Origin: Dyella thiooxydans
Lineage (GTDB): Bacteria; Pseudomonadota; Gammaproteobacteria; Xanthomonadales; Rhodanobacteraceae
Direction of reading: 5' to 3'
DNA: 64,000 nucleotides
Assembly: GCF_001641285.1 (NCBI RefSeq)
Contig: NZ_CP014841.1
Coordinates: 2,294,001-2,358,000 of the forward strand
The notes beneath the pieces were generated by a model. That model was not told the DNA's origin, searched no databases, and was given only the letters and a program-made list of their open reading frames with translations. The position numbers were made by a program, and so were the translations under genes. Numbering within the stretch: position 1 is the stretch's first letter; each line of letters opens with the position of its first letter. Positions 26,680 to 34,716 of the stretch are shown here, piece by piece.

Positions 26680-27591
26680 TCAGCCGTGATGGGGATAGCC
26701 GGTAAAGCCCAGCCGGGCGGCCGGGCCGTCAACCCGCAGGCGTGCCGGCGCACCGAACGGCAGGGTCAGCTGGCCGGTGCCGTGGCCGTGCGGCAGGCCG
26801 TCGATCACCGGAATGCCGGCCACGGCACGCAGCTGGTCGAACGCGGCGTCCAGGGTGTAGCCGTTGTCGCGCGGACCCGGCCGGCAATCGCTGAAGCGCC
26901 CCAGCAGCAGCGCCCGCTGGCGGCCGAGCACGCCGGACAGGTACAGCTGGTAGAGCAGCCGCTCGATCCGGAACGGCGGCTCGCCGACGTCCTCGATGAA
27001 CAGGATGCCGTCGTCGATCCGCGGGAAATACGGCGTGCCGAGCAGGCTGCACAGCACGGCCAGGTTGCCGCCCCACAGCGTGCCCTCGACCTCCATCAGA
27101 GCATCGCCCGTGCAGGCCCAGGTCACCTCGGCCGACGGCGCGGACAGCACGCGGCGAAACTGCGCCAGGGTGGCGGCGTCCTCCCGTTCGGCGCCCAGGT
27201 CGGCCAGCAGCGGGCCGGAAAACGTGGCCAGCCCGCAGCGCGCATGCAGCGCCAGCTGGATTGCGGTGAAGTCGCTGTGCCCGACCATCGCCAGCGCGCT
27301 GCCGCCCAGCCGCTCGCGCAGTGCGTCGTAATGGAGGTGCTCAAGCAGTCGCGCCGCGCCGTAGCCGCCACGGGTGACCAGGGCGATGTCCGGCAAGGTG
27401 TCCGCATCGGCCAGCGCGTTGAGGTCCGCCACGCGCTCGGCATCGCTGCCGGCGAAGCGCAGCATCGCCCGCCCCAGCACCGCCTCGTTCTCCACCGCGT
27501 AGCCGGCCGCGCGCAGGCGCGCCACGCCGCGGGTCATCGCGGCGGGGTCGGCGGCGTAGCCGGAGGGGGCGATCAGGCGGATGCGGGGCAT
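26680..27591 (-). CDS. ldcA: LdcA, LD-carboxypeptidase (peptidase S66)
   Basis: 303 residues. It releases the terminal D-Ala from tetrapeptides in peptidoglycan recycling, in the cytosol. It starts RIRLIAPSGYA. The nucleophile Ser is in the nucleophile elbow MVGHSDFTAI (about residue 105). The acidic residue is in FIEDVGEPPFRIERLL, and the His is in GLPHGHG. Domain order fits S66 family. It separates ribB from ribH, so it has been inserted into the riboflavin block. A heptad inverted repeat fills the gap upstream of it. Confidence 0.93.
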   Translation of the reverse strand: MPRIRLIAPSGYAADPAAMTRGVARLRAAGYAVENEAVLGRAMLRFAGSDAERVADLNALADADTLPDIALVTRGGYGAARLLEHLHYDALRERLGGSALAMVGHSDFTAIQLALHARCGLATFSGPLLADLGAEREDAATLAQFRRVLSAPSAEVTWACTGDALMEVEGTLWGGNLAVLCSLLGTPYFPRIDDGILFIEDVGEPPFRIERLLYQLYLSGVLGRQRALLLGRFSDCRPGPRDNGYTLDAAFDQLRAVAGIPVIDGLPHGHGTGQLTLPFGAPARLRVDGPAARLGFTGYPHHG

Positions 27592-27603
27592 GGCTTTGAG
27601 GCT

Positions 27604-27763
27604 AGGAGTGAGGGAAGAGGAGTGAGAAGTGAGAGTGGAGCATGGGCATGCGGAGTGTCAGGGAGAGGGCCGGCAGCGGTCCACCGTGTGGTGTCGGACG
27701 ACGTCGCGAGTCTGCCTTCTCTCACTCCTCACTCCTCACTCCTCTCCACTCACTTCTCGCTCA
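27604..27763 (-). repeat. Heptad inverted repeat, copy A (ribB-ldcA gap)
   Basis: On the coding (minus) strand a purine-rich arm starts with the ribB stop codon itself (27763 down to 27717; units like GAGTGAG, GGAGTGA). A 76-nt spacer (27716-27641) follows, then a pyrimidine-rich complementary arm (27640-27604). Units are about 7 bp and tandem. The arms could pair as a stem of roughly 35 bp with mismatches. It fills almost the whole 169-nt intercistronic gap. It shares sequence and layout with copies at 28887-28999 and 34717-34807. Confidence 0.9.
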
Positions 27764-28852
27764 CACGTACTCGACCACTTCCAGCCCGAAGCCGCCCAGG
27801 CCGACCAGCTTGCGCGGCGTGCCGATCACCCTCAGCCGGTGCACGCCAAGGTCCGCCATGATCTGCGCGCCCAGCCCGAGCTGTCGCCACTGGTTGTGCT
27901 GCGCGTCCTCGGCGCTGATCGTGGCCGGCTGGCCCTTGAGTCGCGCCAGCAGCGCCTCTGGGGTGTCCTCGCCGGACAGCACCAGCAGCACGCCGCGACC
28001 CTCGTCACCGATCCGGCGCAGCGCGGCGGTGACCGTGAGGCCGAGGTCGTCGCGGGTCAGATGCAGCACGTCGGACAAGGTGTTGCGTACGTGCACGCGC
28101 GAGAGCACCGGGGCACCGTCGTCCACCGTGCCCTTGACCAGGGCGAAGTGCAGGCCGCGGCGGATCGCGTCGCGGTAGGCGATCAGCCGGAACGCGCCGA
28201 ACTCGGTGTCGACGTCCTCCTCGTGCACGCGCTCGACGGTCTTCTCGGTTTCCAGCCGGTAGCGGATCAGGTCGGCGATGGTGCCGATCTTCAGGCCGTG
28301 CTTCTGCGCGAAGACCTCCAGCTCGGGGCGACGCGCCATCGAGCCGTCCTCGTGCAGGATCTCGATCAGCACCGAGGCCGGCTCCAGCCCGGCCAGCGCG
28401 GCCAGGTCGCAGCCCGCCTCGGTGTGGCCGGCGCGGGTGAGCACGCCGCCCGGCTGGGCGGTGAGAGGGAACACGTGGCCGGGCTGGGACAGGTCCTGCG
28501 GCTTCGCGTCGGACTTCACCGCCACCTGGATGGTGCGCGCGCGGTCATGCGCCGAGATGCCGGTGGTGACGCCCTCGGCCGCCTCGATCGAGACGGTGAA
28601 GTTGGTGTGGTAAGGCGAGGTGTTGTCGCTGACCATCGGCTTGAGGCCGAGCTGGCGCGTGCGCTGCTCGGTGAGCGTGAGGCACAGCAGGCCGCGCGCC
28701 TCGCGCACCATGAAGTTGACGTCCTCCGGCCGCACCATCTGCGCGGCCATGACGATGTCGCCCTCGTTCTCGCGGTCCTCGTCGTCGAGGATCACGACCA
28801 TGCGGCCGGCGCGGATGTCTTCGAGGATCTCGGGGATGGTGTTGAAGCTCAT
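27761..28852 (-). CDS. ribB: RibB fused to a degenerate GTP cyclohydrolase II domain (RibBX type)
   Basis: 363 residues. Residues 1-200 are DHBP synthase (RibB), making dihydroxybutanone phosphate from ribulose 5-phosphate. The acidic loop is DDEDRENEGD (23-32) and the other active-site motif is RAGHTEAGCDLA (140-151). Residues 215-363 resemble GTP cyclohydrolase II, ending in GAQIMADLGVHRLRVIGTPRK. The zinc motif normally C-x10-C-x-C is absent: the aligned part, VHVRNTLSDVLHLTRDDLG (253-271), has no Cys, and YLRQEGRGIGL is lost. The only cysteines are Cys57 and Cys148. So the C-terminal half is probably not a cyclohydrolase, as in the RibBX variant known from Proteobacteria. Start at 28852 after an AAGG site. 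Confidence 0.93.
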   Translation of the reverse strand: MSFNTIPEILEDIRAGRMVVILDDEDRENEGDIVMAAQMVRPEDVNFMVREARGLLCLTLTEQRTRQLGLKPMVSDNTSPYHTNFTVSIEAAEGVTTGISAHDRARTIQVAVKSDAKPQDLSQPGHVFPLTAQPGGVLTRAGHTEAGCDLAALAGLEPASVLIEILHEDGSMARRPELEVFAQKHGLKIGTIADLIRYRLETEKTVERVHEEDVDTEFGAFRLIAYRDAIRRGLHFALVKGTVDDGAPVLSRVHVRNTLSDVLHLTRDDLGLTVTAALRRIGDEGRGVLLVLSGEDTPEALLARLKGQPATISAEDAQHNQWRQLGLGAQIMADLGVHRLRVIGTPRKLVGLGGFGLEVVEYV

Positions 28853-28886
28853 GGGGCGGAACCTTGGAAATGGGGATTGAGCGGGG

Positions 28887-28999
28887 GCGAGGAGCGAGTA
28901 GTGAGGAGTGAGAAGTGAGGAGTGAGAGAGGGCAAAGCCGGAGCGCACCCATGCTTTCTCTCACTTCTCACTCCTCTCCACTCACTCCTCGCTCCTCGG
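28887..28999 (-). repeat. Heptad inverted repeat, copy B (ribE-ribB gap)
   Basis: The purine-rich arm on the coding strand (28999-28956) begins a few bases after the ribE stop. The spacer is 25 nt (28955-28931), and the complementary arm is 28930-28887. The arms have about 44 nt each and pair over nearly their full length, allowing for one out-of-step irregular unit (GTGGAGAGGAG). The unit is 7 bp (GAAGTGA or GGAGTGA). The ribB Shine-Dalgarno lies 20-30 nt beyond the second arm. Confidence 0.92.
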
Positions 29000-29002
29000 C
29001 CC

Positions 29003-29644
29003 TCAGGCAAAACCGTGCTGCTTGAGGAAGTTGACGTCGATGCCGGACGCCTGGGAGCCACCGATCAGCCGCTCGACGTAGCGCGCGATCACGTCCACCT
29101 CGATGTTCACCGCGTCGCCGACCCGGCGCGCGTGGAAAGCCGTGTGCTCGACCGTATGCGGGATCAGGTTCACGCCGAAGCGCGCCCCGCTCACCTCGTT
29201 CACGGTCAGGCTGGTGCCGTCGATGCACACCGAGCCCTTGGCGGCGATGTAGCGCGCCAGCGCCTGCGGCACCTCGAAGGTCCAGCGCTGCGAGCGGCCG
29301 TCCGGGGTGATCGAGACGACCTTGCCGACGCCATCGACGTGACCGGAGACCAGGTGGCCGCCGAGCCGGTCGGCCAGCCGCAGCGCCTTCTCCAGGTTCA
29401 CCGGATCGCCGGCCTTGTGCCGACCGAGCGTGGTCAGCGACAACGTCTCGTTGGAGACGTCCGCGCTGAAGCCGCGCGCTTCCAGCGTCACCGCGGTGAG
29501 GCACACGCCGGAGACGGCGATCGAGTCGCCCAGCTGCACGTCGGCGAGGTCGAGGTCGGCGGTATCCACGTGCAGTCGCACGTCGCCGCCACGGGGCTCC
29601 AGCCGCACGATGCGGCCCACGCTCTGGATGATTCCGGTAAACAC
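29003..29644 (-). CDS. ribE: RibE, riboflavin synthase alpha chain
   Basis: 213 residues. It dismutates two lumazines to riboflavin plus pyrimidine. The start is GTG at 29644 giving MFTGIIQSVGRI, the standard opening, with Shine-Dalgarno GAGGAGAA eight bases upstream. Two lumazine-binding barrels are seen: first with GDSIAVSGVCLTAV, second with KGSVCIDGTSLTVNEV. The His motif HLVSGHVDGVG lies between them. The Shine-Dalgarno is part of a hairpin downstream of an FMN riboswitch, so translation should be repressed by FMN. Confidence 0.96.
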   Translation of the reverse strand: MFTGIIQSVGRIVRLEPRGGDVRLHVDTADLDLADVQLGDSIAVSGVCLTAVTLEARGFSADVSNETLSLTTLGRHKAGDPVNLEKALRLADRLGGHLVSGHVDGVGKVVSITPDGRSQRWTFEVPQALARYIAAKGSVCIDGTSLTVNEVSGARFGVNLIPHTVEHTAFHARRVGDAVNIEVDVIARYVERLIGGSQASGIDVNFLKQHGFA

Positions 29645-29648
29645 GAAA

Positions 29649-29675
29649 CGTTCTCCTCAAGCACAAGCGAGAACG
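29649..29675 (-). promoter_or_regulatory. Hairpin sequestering the ribE Shine-Dalgarno (riboswitch expression platform)
   Basis: On the minus strand CGTTCTC (29675-29669) is perfectly complementary to GAGAACG (29655-29649), and the second half overlaps the ribE Shine-Dalgarno GAGGAGAA. There is no T-tract, so the likely control is translational rather than by termination. Confidence 0.65.
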
Positions 29676-29725
29676 CCCCAAGGCATGAGGCAGGCGCGTC
29701 GCCCACAGGAGGCGCCGCACTGGCC

Positions 29726-29867
29726 GTCTTCTTTCATCCGGACTGTGACCGTCGGCTCCGGACTTGGACCGGATCTGCTGACCTCGCGACGGGCGTCGCG
29801 AGCGCTCGCGGGCTCGTGCCCGAAGGCACCTACCGCCGGTGGGGAGTTTCGCCCCGCCCTGAAGACG
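29726..29867 (-). ncRNA. FMN riboswitch (RFN element)
   Basis: The minus strand contains the conserved RFN parts in order. The P1 stem is GTCTTC (near 29866) pairing with GAAGAC (near 29726). Next are AGGGCGGGGCGAAACTCCCC, ACCGGCGGTA and a variable GC-rich P3/P4 region. Last come GGTCAGCAGATCCGGT, AAGTCCGGAGCCGACGGTCA and CAGTCCGGATGAAAGA. It lies 81 nt upstream of ribE. It controls the distal riboflavin genes (ribE, ribB and, by read-through, ribH). Confidence 0.96.
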
Positions 29868-29902
29868 TCGCTGAATTGTCTTGCCGGCGAACCGGCCCGC
29901 GG

Positions 29903-29908
29903 ATTCTA
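29903..29908 (-). promoter_or_regulatory. Candidate extended -10 element of the ribE operon
   Basis: The minus strand has TGCTAGAAT, an extended -10 (TGnTAGAAT) with the hexamer at 29908-29903. It would start RNA about 29 nt before the FMN riboswitch. No good -35 is visible, as is common with extended -10 promoters. It lies in the 97-nt gap after the lysR stop. Confidence 0.4.
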
Positions 29909-29964
29909 GCACCAAGCCCCGCAGCGCCCCGCCCGGCGGCGTCAGTCGTGGCGAACAGCGCGTC

Positions 29965-30876
29965 TCAGCAACCGCCCAGCTCGCGGGCCAGGAAATCGAT
30001 GAGGGTCCGCACCGCCGGCACGCGATCGGCGCCGGGCAGCCAGACCAGATGGATCGGCGATTGGCTCAGCTGCCAGTCCGGAAGCACTTCGACCAGATCG
30101 CCCGAGACGATCAGCGGATCGCCCATGTAGTCGCCCTGGACGCCGATGCCCACGCCGGCCAGCACGGCATCGCGGATCGCCTTGGAGTCGTTGCTCTGCA
30201 TGACGGGATCGATCCGCACCGAGCGCCGCTGGCGCTGCCGGGTGAACTGCCACAGCGTGCCGGTACGCAGGCCGCTGAAGGCCAGGCAGCGGTGGTCCTT
30301 CAGGTCGGCGGGATCGCGCAGCGGCGGCGCATGCTCGAGGTAGGCCGGCGTCGCGCACAGGTAGCGGCGCATCGTGCCGACGCGGCGGGCGACCAGTTGC
30401 GAATCGACCAGCCGACCGGCCCGCACCGCGAGATCGACCCGGGACGCGACCAGGTCGGCATAGGCGTCGTCGTAGGTCGCATCGATGCGCACCGCAGGAT
30501 GAGCCACCATGAAGCGCGCGAGCAGCGCCGCGATGCGCTGGATGCCGTAGTTGCGCGGCAGGTGGATGCGCAGCCTCCCCTGCAGCCCTCCCTGCTGCGG
30601 CTGCAGTTCCTCCGCCAGCTCGCCGAGCACGGCGTCCAGCCGATCGCAGTGCACCAGCAGCTGCTCGCCGCGCGCCGTCAGCGCCACGCGCCGCGTGGTG
30701 CGCAGGAACAGCCGGGCGCCCACCGCTGCCTCGAGCGAGGCGATCCGCCGGCTGAGCACCGAGGGCGTGCATCCCACCTCGCGCGCCGCCTTCGAGAAGT
30801 TGAGCAACCGGGCCGACGCGGCAAAGGCGCGTAGCTCGCGCACGCGGGTCGGTGTCAGCACGAATGATTCATTCAT
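29965..30876 (-). CDS. LysR-type transcriptional regulator
   Basis: 303 residues from ATG 30876 (an upstream ATG at 30915 would add 13 residues running through the operator). An N-terminal winged helix-turn-helix (about 5-65) contains NFSKAAREVGCTPSVLSRRIASLE. A LysR substrate domain follows (about 90-300; DLAVRAG and AGVGIGVQGDY are typical). It is divergently transcribed from an MDR reductase 89 nt away, with a palindrome overlapping its own start codon. It most likely controls that gene and itself; the effector is unknown. The gene sits directly upstream of the FMN riboswitch, separating two parts of the rib cluster. Confidence 0.92.
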   Translation of the reverse strand: MNESFVLTPTRVRELRAFAASARLLNFSKAAREVGCTPSVLSRRIASLEAAVGARLFLRTTRRVALTARGEQLLVHCDRLDAVLGELAEELQPQQGGLQGRLRIHLPRNYGIQRIAALLARFMVAHPAVRIDATYDDAYADLVASRVDLAVRAGRLVDSQLVARRVGTMRRYLCATPAYLEHAPPLRDPADLKDHRCLAFSGLRTGTLWQFTRQRQRRSVRIDPVMQSNDSKAIRDAVLAGVGIGVQGDYMGDPLIVSGDLVEVLPDWQLSQSPIHLVWLPGADRVPAVRTLIDFLARELGGC

Positions 30877-30892
30877 TTTTCGAACAAATGAA
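30872..30892. promoter_or_regulatory. Palindromic operator candidate between lysR and the MDR gene
   Basis: Perfect 7-bp arms TTCATTT (30872-30878) and AAATGAA (30886-30892) flank a 7-nt AT/CG core containing TTCGAA. Size and symmetry fit a LysR-type recognition site (T-N11-A class). It covers the lysR start codon, which suggests autoregulation. Confidence 0.6.
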
Positions 30893-30965
30893 GTGCATGG
30901 ATGGCGGATTATCACCCAGCGCCTGCCAGCCCACCATGCCGCCTCCCCTCCTCAGGAGCAACGCC

Positions 30966-31976
30966 ATGCGTGCCTATCGACTGAACGCCTTCGGGCTGGA
31001 CCACCTGCAACGCACCGAGCTGCCGGAGCCACAGCCAGGCCCCGGCCAGGTGCTGGTGAAGATGCAGGCCGCCGCACTCAACTACCGCGACCTGCTCGTG
31101 GCCCGCGGCGAGCTCTACCGCGGGGTGGAACTGCCGCTGGTGCCTGTGTCCGACGGCGCGGGCACGGTGGTGGCGGTCGGCGAGAACGTGCAGCGTTTCC
31201 GGCCCGGCGACCGCGTCACCACGCTGTACAAGGCGCGCTGGCTGGCCGGCGCGATCCGCCCGGAATGGGTCGGCGCCGAACCCGGCGGCCCCGACGACGG
31301 CGTGATGCGTGACCTGGCCTGCTTCGACGCCTACGCTCTCGCCCGCGCACCGCGGAATCTCGACCACCGCCAGGCCGCCACGCTGCCGATCGCCGCACTG
31401 ACCGCCTGGCAGGCACTGGACCTGGCACAGCTGACCAGCGGGCAATCGGTGCTGATCCTCGGCACCGGTGGCGTGTCGCTGTTCGCCCTGCAGCTGGCCC
31501 GCCTGCGCGGCGCGCGGACGATCGTGCTGTCGTCCAGCGACGAGAAGCTGGAACGCGCGCAGGGACTGGGCGCCGACATCGTGATCAACTACCGCCGGCA
31601 CCCGCAGTGGAGTCCGCTGGTTCGCGAAGCGACCGGCGGCTTGGGCGTGGATGCCGTGATCGAGACCGTCGGCGCGGCGACCCTGGCGCAGTCGATCGAC
31701 GCCGCCGCCATGCACGGCTTCATCGGCGTGGTCGGCTTCATGGGCGGCGACGAGGCGTCCATCCGCCTCACCCAGGCCGTGCTGAAGCGGCTGCGCATCC
31801 AGGGACTCTCGGTGGCACCGCTGGAGCAGCACGAGCGCATGGTCGCGGCGATCGAGCAGGGCCGTCTGGAGCCGGTGGTCGACCGCGTCTTTGGCTTCGA
31901 CCAGCTGCGCGAGGCGATGGAGTTCATGGCCTCCGGGCAGCACTTCGGCAAGGTCGTGATCGACTTCGAGCGCTGA
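30966..31976 (+). CDS. MDR-family NAD(P)-dependent alcohol dehydrogenase / quinone oxidoreductase
   Basis: 336 residues from ATG 30966 with an AGGAG Shine-Dalgarno. It has a GroES-like N-terminal domain (LNYRDLLVARGEL, VPVSDGAGTVVAVGENV) and a Rossmann domain with VLILGTGGVSLFALQLARLRGAR. The structural-zinc cysteine cluster is absent, so it belongs to the zinc-free quinone-oxidoreductase-like branch. The substrate cannot be told. It is divergent from, and probably controlled by, the adjacent LysR regulator. Confidence 0.9.
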   Translation: MRAYRLNAFGLDHLQRTELPEPQPGPGQVLVKMQAAALNYRDLLVARGELYRGVELPLVPVSDGAGTVVAVGENVQRFRPGDRVTTLYKARWLAGAIRPEWVGAEPGGPDDGVMRDLACFDAYALARAPRNLDHRQAATLPIAALTAWQALDLAQLTSGQSVLILGTGGVSLFALQLARLRGARTIVLSSSDEKLERAQGLGADIVINYRRHPQWSPLVREATGGLGVDAVIETVGAATLAQSIDAAAMHGFIGVVGFMGGDEASIRLTQAVLKRLRIQGLSVAPLEQHERMVAAIEQGRLEPVVDRVFGFDQLREAMEFMASGQHFGKVVIDFER

Positions 31977-32018
31977 CGCAGAACCCGGGCGGGACGGCCA
32001 GGGCGACGCCCGTCGCGT

Positions 32019-33041
32019 CTACCGGCCGATCGCCTGCCCGGTCGCGCGGCGCCAGTCGGCCAGCACCTGATCCATCGCCCAAGCGGTGCGCAGGGCCGCT
32101 TCCGGAGTGGACGGGCAGGCCCCCGCCTCGCCGCGCAGTTCGGCCACGATGGTCTCGATCAGCGGCTGCTGGATGTGCGGCGGGTTGGCCTCGACGAAGC
32201 TTTCGCTGCCCTGCGCGGTCTCGAGCTCGATCGGCCCGTCGCCGAAGGTGGCGAAGGCGAGCCGCCCCCGGTCGCCGGTGATCTCGATGCGGTCCTCGTA
32301 ACGGAAGCTGCCGAACTGCCACAGACCGGTGCCGACCAGGCCGCTGGCGAAGGCATAACCCATCGCCACGCTGTCCTCGGCGGCATAGGCGCCGAGCTGG
32401 TTGGTGGCCAGCCCCTTCGAGGTCACGATCGGGCCGAACAGCCAGTCCAGCAGGTCGAGCGTGTGGCAGCCCAGGTCCATGAACAGGCCACCGCCGGAGA
32501 TCGCCGGCTGCACATGCCAGTGCGATGCGGCTGGGTCGGCATAGCGCGCGTGCAACGGCTGGTGCAGCGACACATGCACCGAGCGCGGCGCGCCGATCGC
32601 GCCGGACTCCAGCAGCGTGCGCACGCGGCGGAAGCGCGGCAGGGCGCGGCGGTAGTAGGCGACGAACACCGGCACGCCAGCCGCCCGGCCCGCGTCGATG
32701 ATCGCCTGGCACTCGGCCGCGTCCATCGCCATCGGCTTCTCCACGTAGACCGGCTTGCCGGCGGCGATCGCCATCAGCGCGTAGGCCTTGTGGGTCGAGG
32801 GCGGCGTGGCGACGTAGACCGCGTTGACGGCCGGATCGTCGACCAGCGCCTGCGCGTCGTCGTACCACGTCGGCACGCCGTGGCGCTGCGCGTAGTCGCG
32901 CGCCTTGGCGCCGTCGCGGCGCATCACCGCCACCAGCGAGGAATGGGACGCGCGCTGCAGCGCCGGCCCGCTCTTCACCTCGGTGACGTTGCCGCAGCCG
33001 ATGATGCCCCAGCGCACCACGTCCATCGGCGCGAAGCTCAT
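32019..33041 (-). CDS. Gfo/Idh/MocA family oxidoreductase
   Basis: 340 residues. The N-terminal Rossmann motif is WGIIGCGNVTEVKSGPA, the EKP motif is VYVEKPMAMDAAEC (about residues 98-111), and the C-terminal domain has GGGLFMDLGCHTLDLLDWLFG with the expected Asp and His. Family members oxidise or reduce sugars or inositols with NAD(P); the substrate is unknown. Its ATG overlaps the ribD stop by four bases (ATGA), so it is translated from the ribD message. It converges on the MDR gene with a 42-nt gap. Confidence 0.92.
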   Translation of the reverse strand: MSFAPMDVVRWGIIGCGNVTEVKSGPALQRASHSSLVAVMRRDGAKARDYAQRHGVPTWYDDAQALVDDPAVNAVYVATPPSTHKAYALMAIAAGKPVYVEKPMAMDAAECQAIIDAGRAAGVPVFVAYYRRALPRFRRVRTLLESGAIGAPRSVHVSLHQPLHARYADPAASHWHVQPAISGGGLFMDLGCHTLDLLDWLFGPIVTSKGLATNQLGAYAAEDSVAMGYAFASGLVGTGLWQFGSFRYEDRIEITGDRGRLAFATFGDGPIELETAQGSESFVEANPPHIQQPLIETIVAELRGEAGACPSTPEAALRTAWAMDQVLADWRRATGQAIGR

Positions 33042-34132
33042 GCCACGCTCCGCAGGCGCAGGCGCCAGTCGGGACCGATGCTGCGCTGGTCGAACACCTC
33101 CAGCTGCCAGCGATCCGTCATCTCGGTCAGTGGCGGCAGTTCCATCAGCGGACGACCCCGGTCGCCGAGGAAGGTGGGTGCGACGTAGAGCAGCAGCTCG
33201 TCGGCCAGCCCCGCCGTGAAAAGCGCACCGCCCAGGCGCGGACCGGCCTCGACGTGCAGTTCGTTGACGCCGCGGGCCGCCAGCAGGGCGAGGATCTCAT
33301 CCAGCGCCAGCCGCCCGTTGGCGTCGACCGCCACCCCGGCATGCTCGACGCCCTCGGGCACCGGCACCGGCGACGGAATCACCCGGTCATGCAGCAGCAG
33401 GGTCGGCGCGCTGCCGTCCATCACGTGGAAGCGCGCGGGGATGCGCAGATCGCGGTCCAGCAGCACGCGCAGCGGCGGCGTGAAGTCCTCCCCGGCGGGC
33501 AGGCGCACGGTCAGCCGTGGGTTGTCCGCCAGCACGGTACCGCTACCGGCCAGGATCGCCGAACTGCGCGCGCGCCAGCGCTGGCCGTCGGCGCGGGCCG
33601 CCTCGCCGGTGATCCACTGCGAGGCGCCGTTGGCCAGCGCGGTGCGCCCGTCCAGGCTCATCGCCAGCTTTACCCGCACATACGGCCGACTGCGCTCGAC
33701 GCGGCTGAAGAAGCCGGGATTGAGCGCACGCGCCGGCTCGCGCATCAGCCCCGTCTCCACCACGATGCCGGCGCCGCGCAACCGCGCCAGTCCGGCGCCC
33801 TCGGCCTGCGAGGTGTCCTCGGCGGCGATCACCACGCGGGCAATACCGGCGGCGATCAGCGCATCCGCGCACGGCGGCGTGCGCCCGTGCAGGCCGCAGG
33901 GCTCCAGCGTGACGTAGGCGGTGGCGCCTCGTGCCCGCTCGCCCGCATCGCGCAGCGCGAACACCTCGGCATGCGGGCCGCCTGCGCGCTGGTGCCAGCC
34001 CTCGCCCACTACCTCACCACCGTGGGCGATGACGCAGCCGACGCGCGGATTGGGCTGGGTGGTGGAGAGCCCGCGCTCGGCCAGCGCGAGCGCGCGGGCC
34101 ATGTGGGCGTGGTCGATGGCGGAGAACGGCAT
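33038..34132 (-). CDS. ribD: RibD, bifunctional pyrimidine deaminase/reductase
   Basis: 364 residues. The N-terminal deaminase domain (1-145) has the zinc motif HAEVFALRDAG with LEPCGLHGRTPPCADALI. The C-terminal reductase domain (about 150-364) has RPYVRVKLAMSLDGRTALANGASQWITG and GPRLGGALFTAGLADEL. It does the second and third steps of the GTP branch of riboflavin synthesis. It follows nrdR by 48 nt, a conserved order, and overlaps a Gfo/Idh gene. It lacks its own FMN riboswitch, unlike the ribE block. Confidence 0.97.
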   Translation of the reverse strand: MPFSAIDHAHMARALALAERGLSTTQPNPRVGCVIAHGGEVVGEGWHQRAGGPHAEVFALRDAGERARGATAYVTLEPCGLHGRTPPCADALIAAGIARVVIAAEDTSQAEGAGLARLRGAGIVVETGLMREPARALNPGFFSRVERSRPYVRVKLAMSLDGRTALANGASQWITGEAARADGQRWRARSSAILAGSGTVLADNPRLTVRLPAGEDFTPPLRVLLDRDLRIPARFHVMDGSAPTLLLHDRVIPSPVPVPEGVEHAGVAVDANGRLALDEILALLAARGVNELHVEAGPRLGGALFTAGLADELLLYVAPTFLGDRGRPLMELPPLTEMTDRWQLEVFDQRSIGPDWRLRLRSVA

Positions 34133-34180
34133 GGCGGGTCGGTGGCGGCGGATCCGGCCGGCAGCATACCGCCCGGGCGG

Positions 34181-34708
34181 CTACTTCTCGCCCTTGCGCG
34201 GCTTGCGCGACGGGTCGGCGCCGAGCAGCGACAGCTGCAGCTTTTCCAGTTCGGGCAGGTCGCGTTCGAGCTTCTCGATTTCCTCGCGGAACGCCTGCAC
34301 GTCCTCGAACCGGCGGTAGACCGAGGCGAATCGCACGTAGGCGACCTGGTCGAGCTTGCCCAGCTCGCGCATCACCAGCTCGCCGATATGGCGCGAAGGC
34401 ACCTCGCGTTCACCGCTGCGGCGCAGGTCGTTGATGATCTCGCGCACCGAATTGTCCACGTCGTGGCTGGCCACCGGGCGCTTCTGCAGCGCGCGCTCGA
34501 AGCTGGTGCGCAGCTTGCGCTCGTCGAATGCCTCGCGCCGCTCGCCGCTCTTCACGATCGCCGGCAACTTCAGCTCGGCGGTCTCGAAGGTGTTGAAGCG
34601 TTCGCCGCACTGCGGGCACTCGCGACGGCGGCGCACGGTGGCACCGTCGTCGGCGAGGCGCGAGTCGATCACGCGGGTGTCTTCGTGCTGGCAGAAAGGA
34701 CAATGCAT
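34181..34708 (-). CDS. nrdR: NrdR, ribonucleotide reductase repressor
   Basis: 175 residues. A zinc ribbon at 1-40 (CPFC then CPQCGERF) is followed by an ATP-cone domain (about 49-139) that senses ATP/dATP. It represses nrd operons. The last 20 residues are Lys/Arg-rich. No Shine-Dalgarno is visible before ATG 34708; the pyrimidine arm of a heptad inverted repeat ends only nine bases upstream, so the structure may affect initiation or couple it to glyA. Confidence 0.96.
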   Translation of the reverse strand: MHCPFCQHEDTRVIDSRLADDGATVRRRRECPQCGERFNTFETAELKLPAIVKSGERREAFDERKLRTSFERALQKRPVASHDVDNSVREIINDLRRSGEREVPSRHIGELVMRELGKLDQVAYVRFASVYRRFEDVQAFREEIEKLERDLPELEKLQLSLLGADPSRKPRKGEK

Positions 34709-34716
34709 AGGGGATC

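Noticed and set aside
27601-29000. Possible CRISPR-like array in the GAGTGAG repeats
   Set aside because: Units are only 7 bp, directly tandem without spacers and arranged as inverted arms; no cas genes are nearby.
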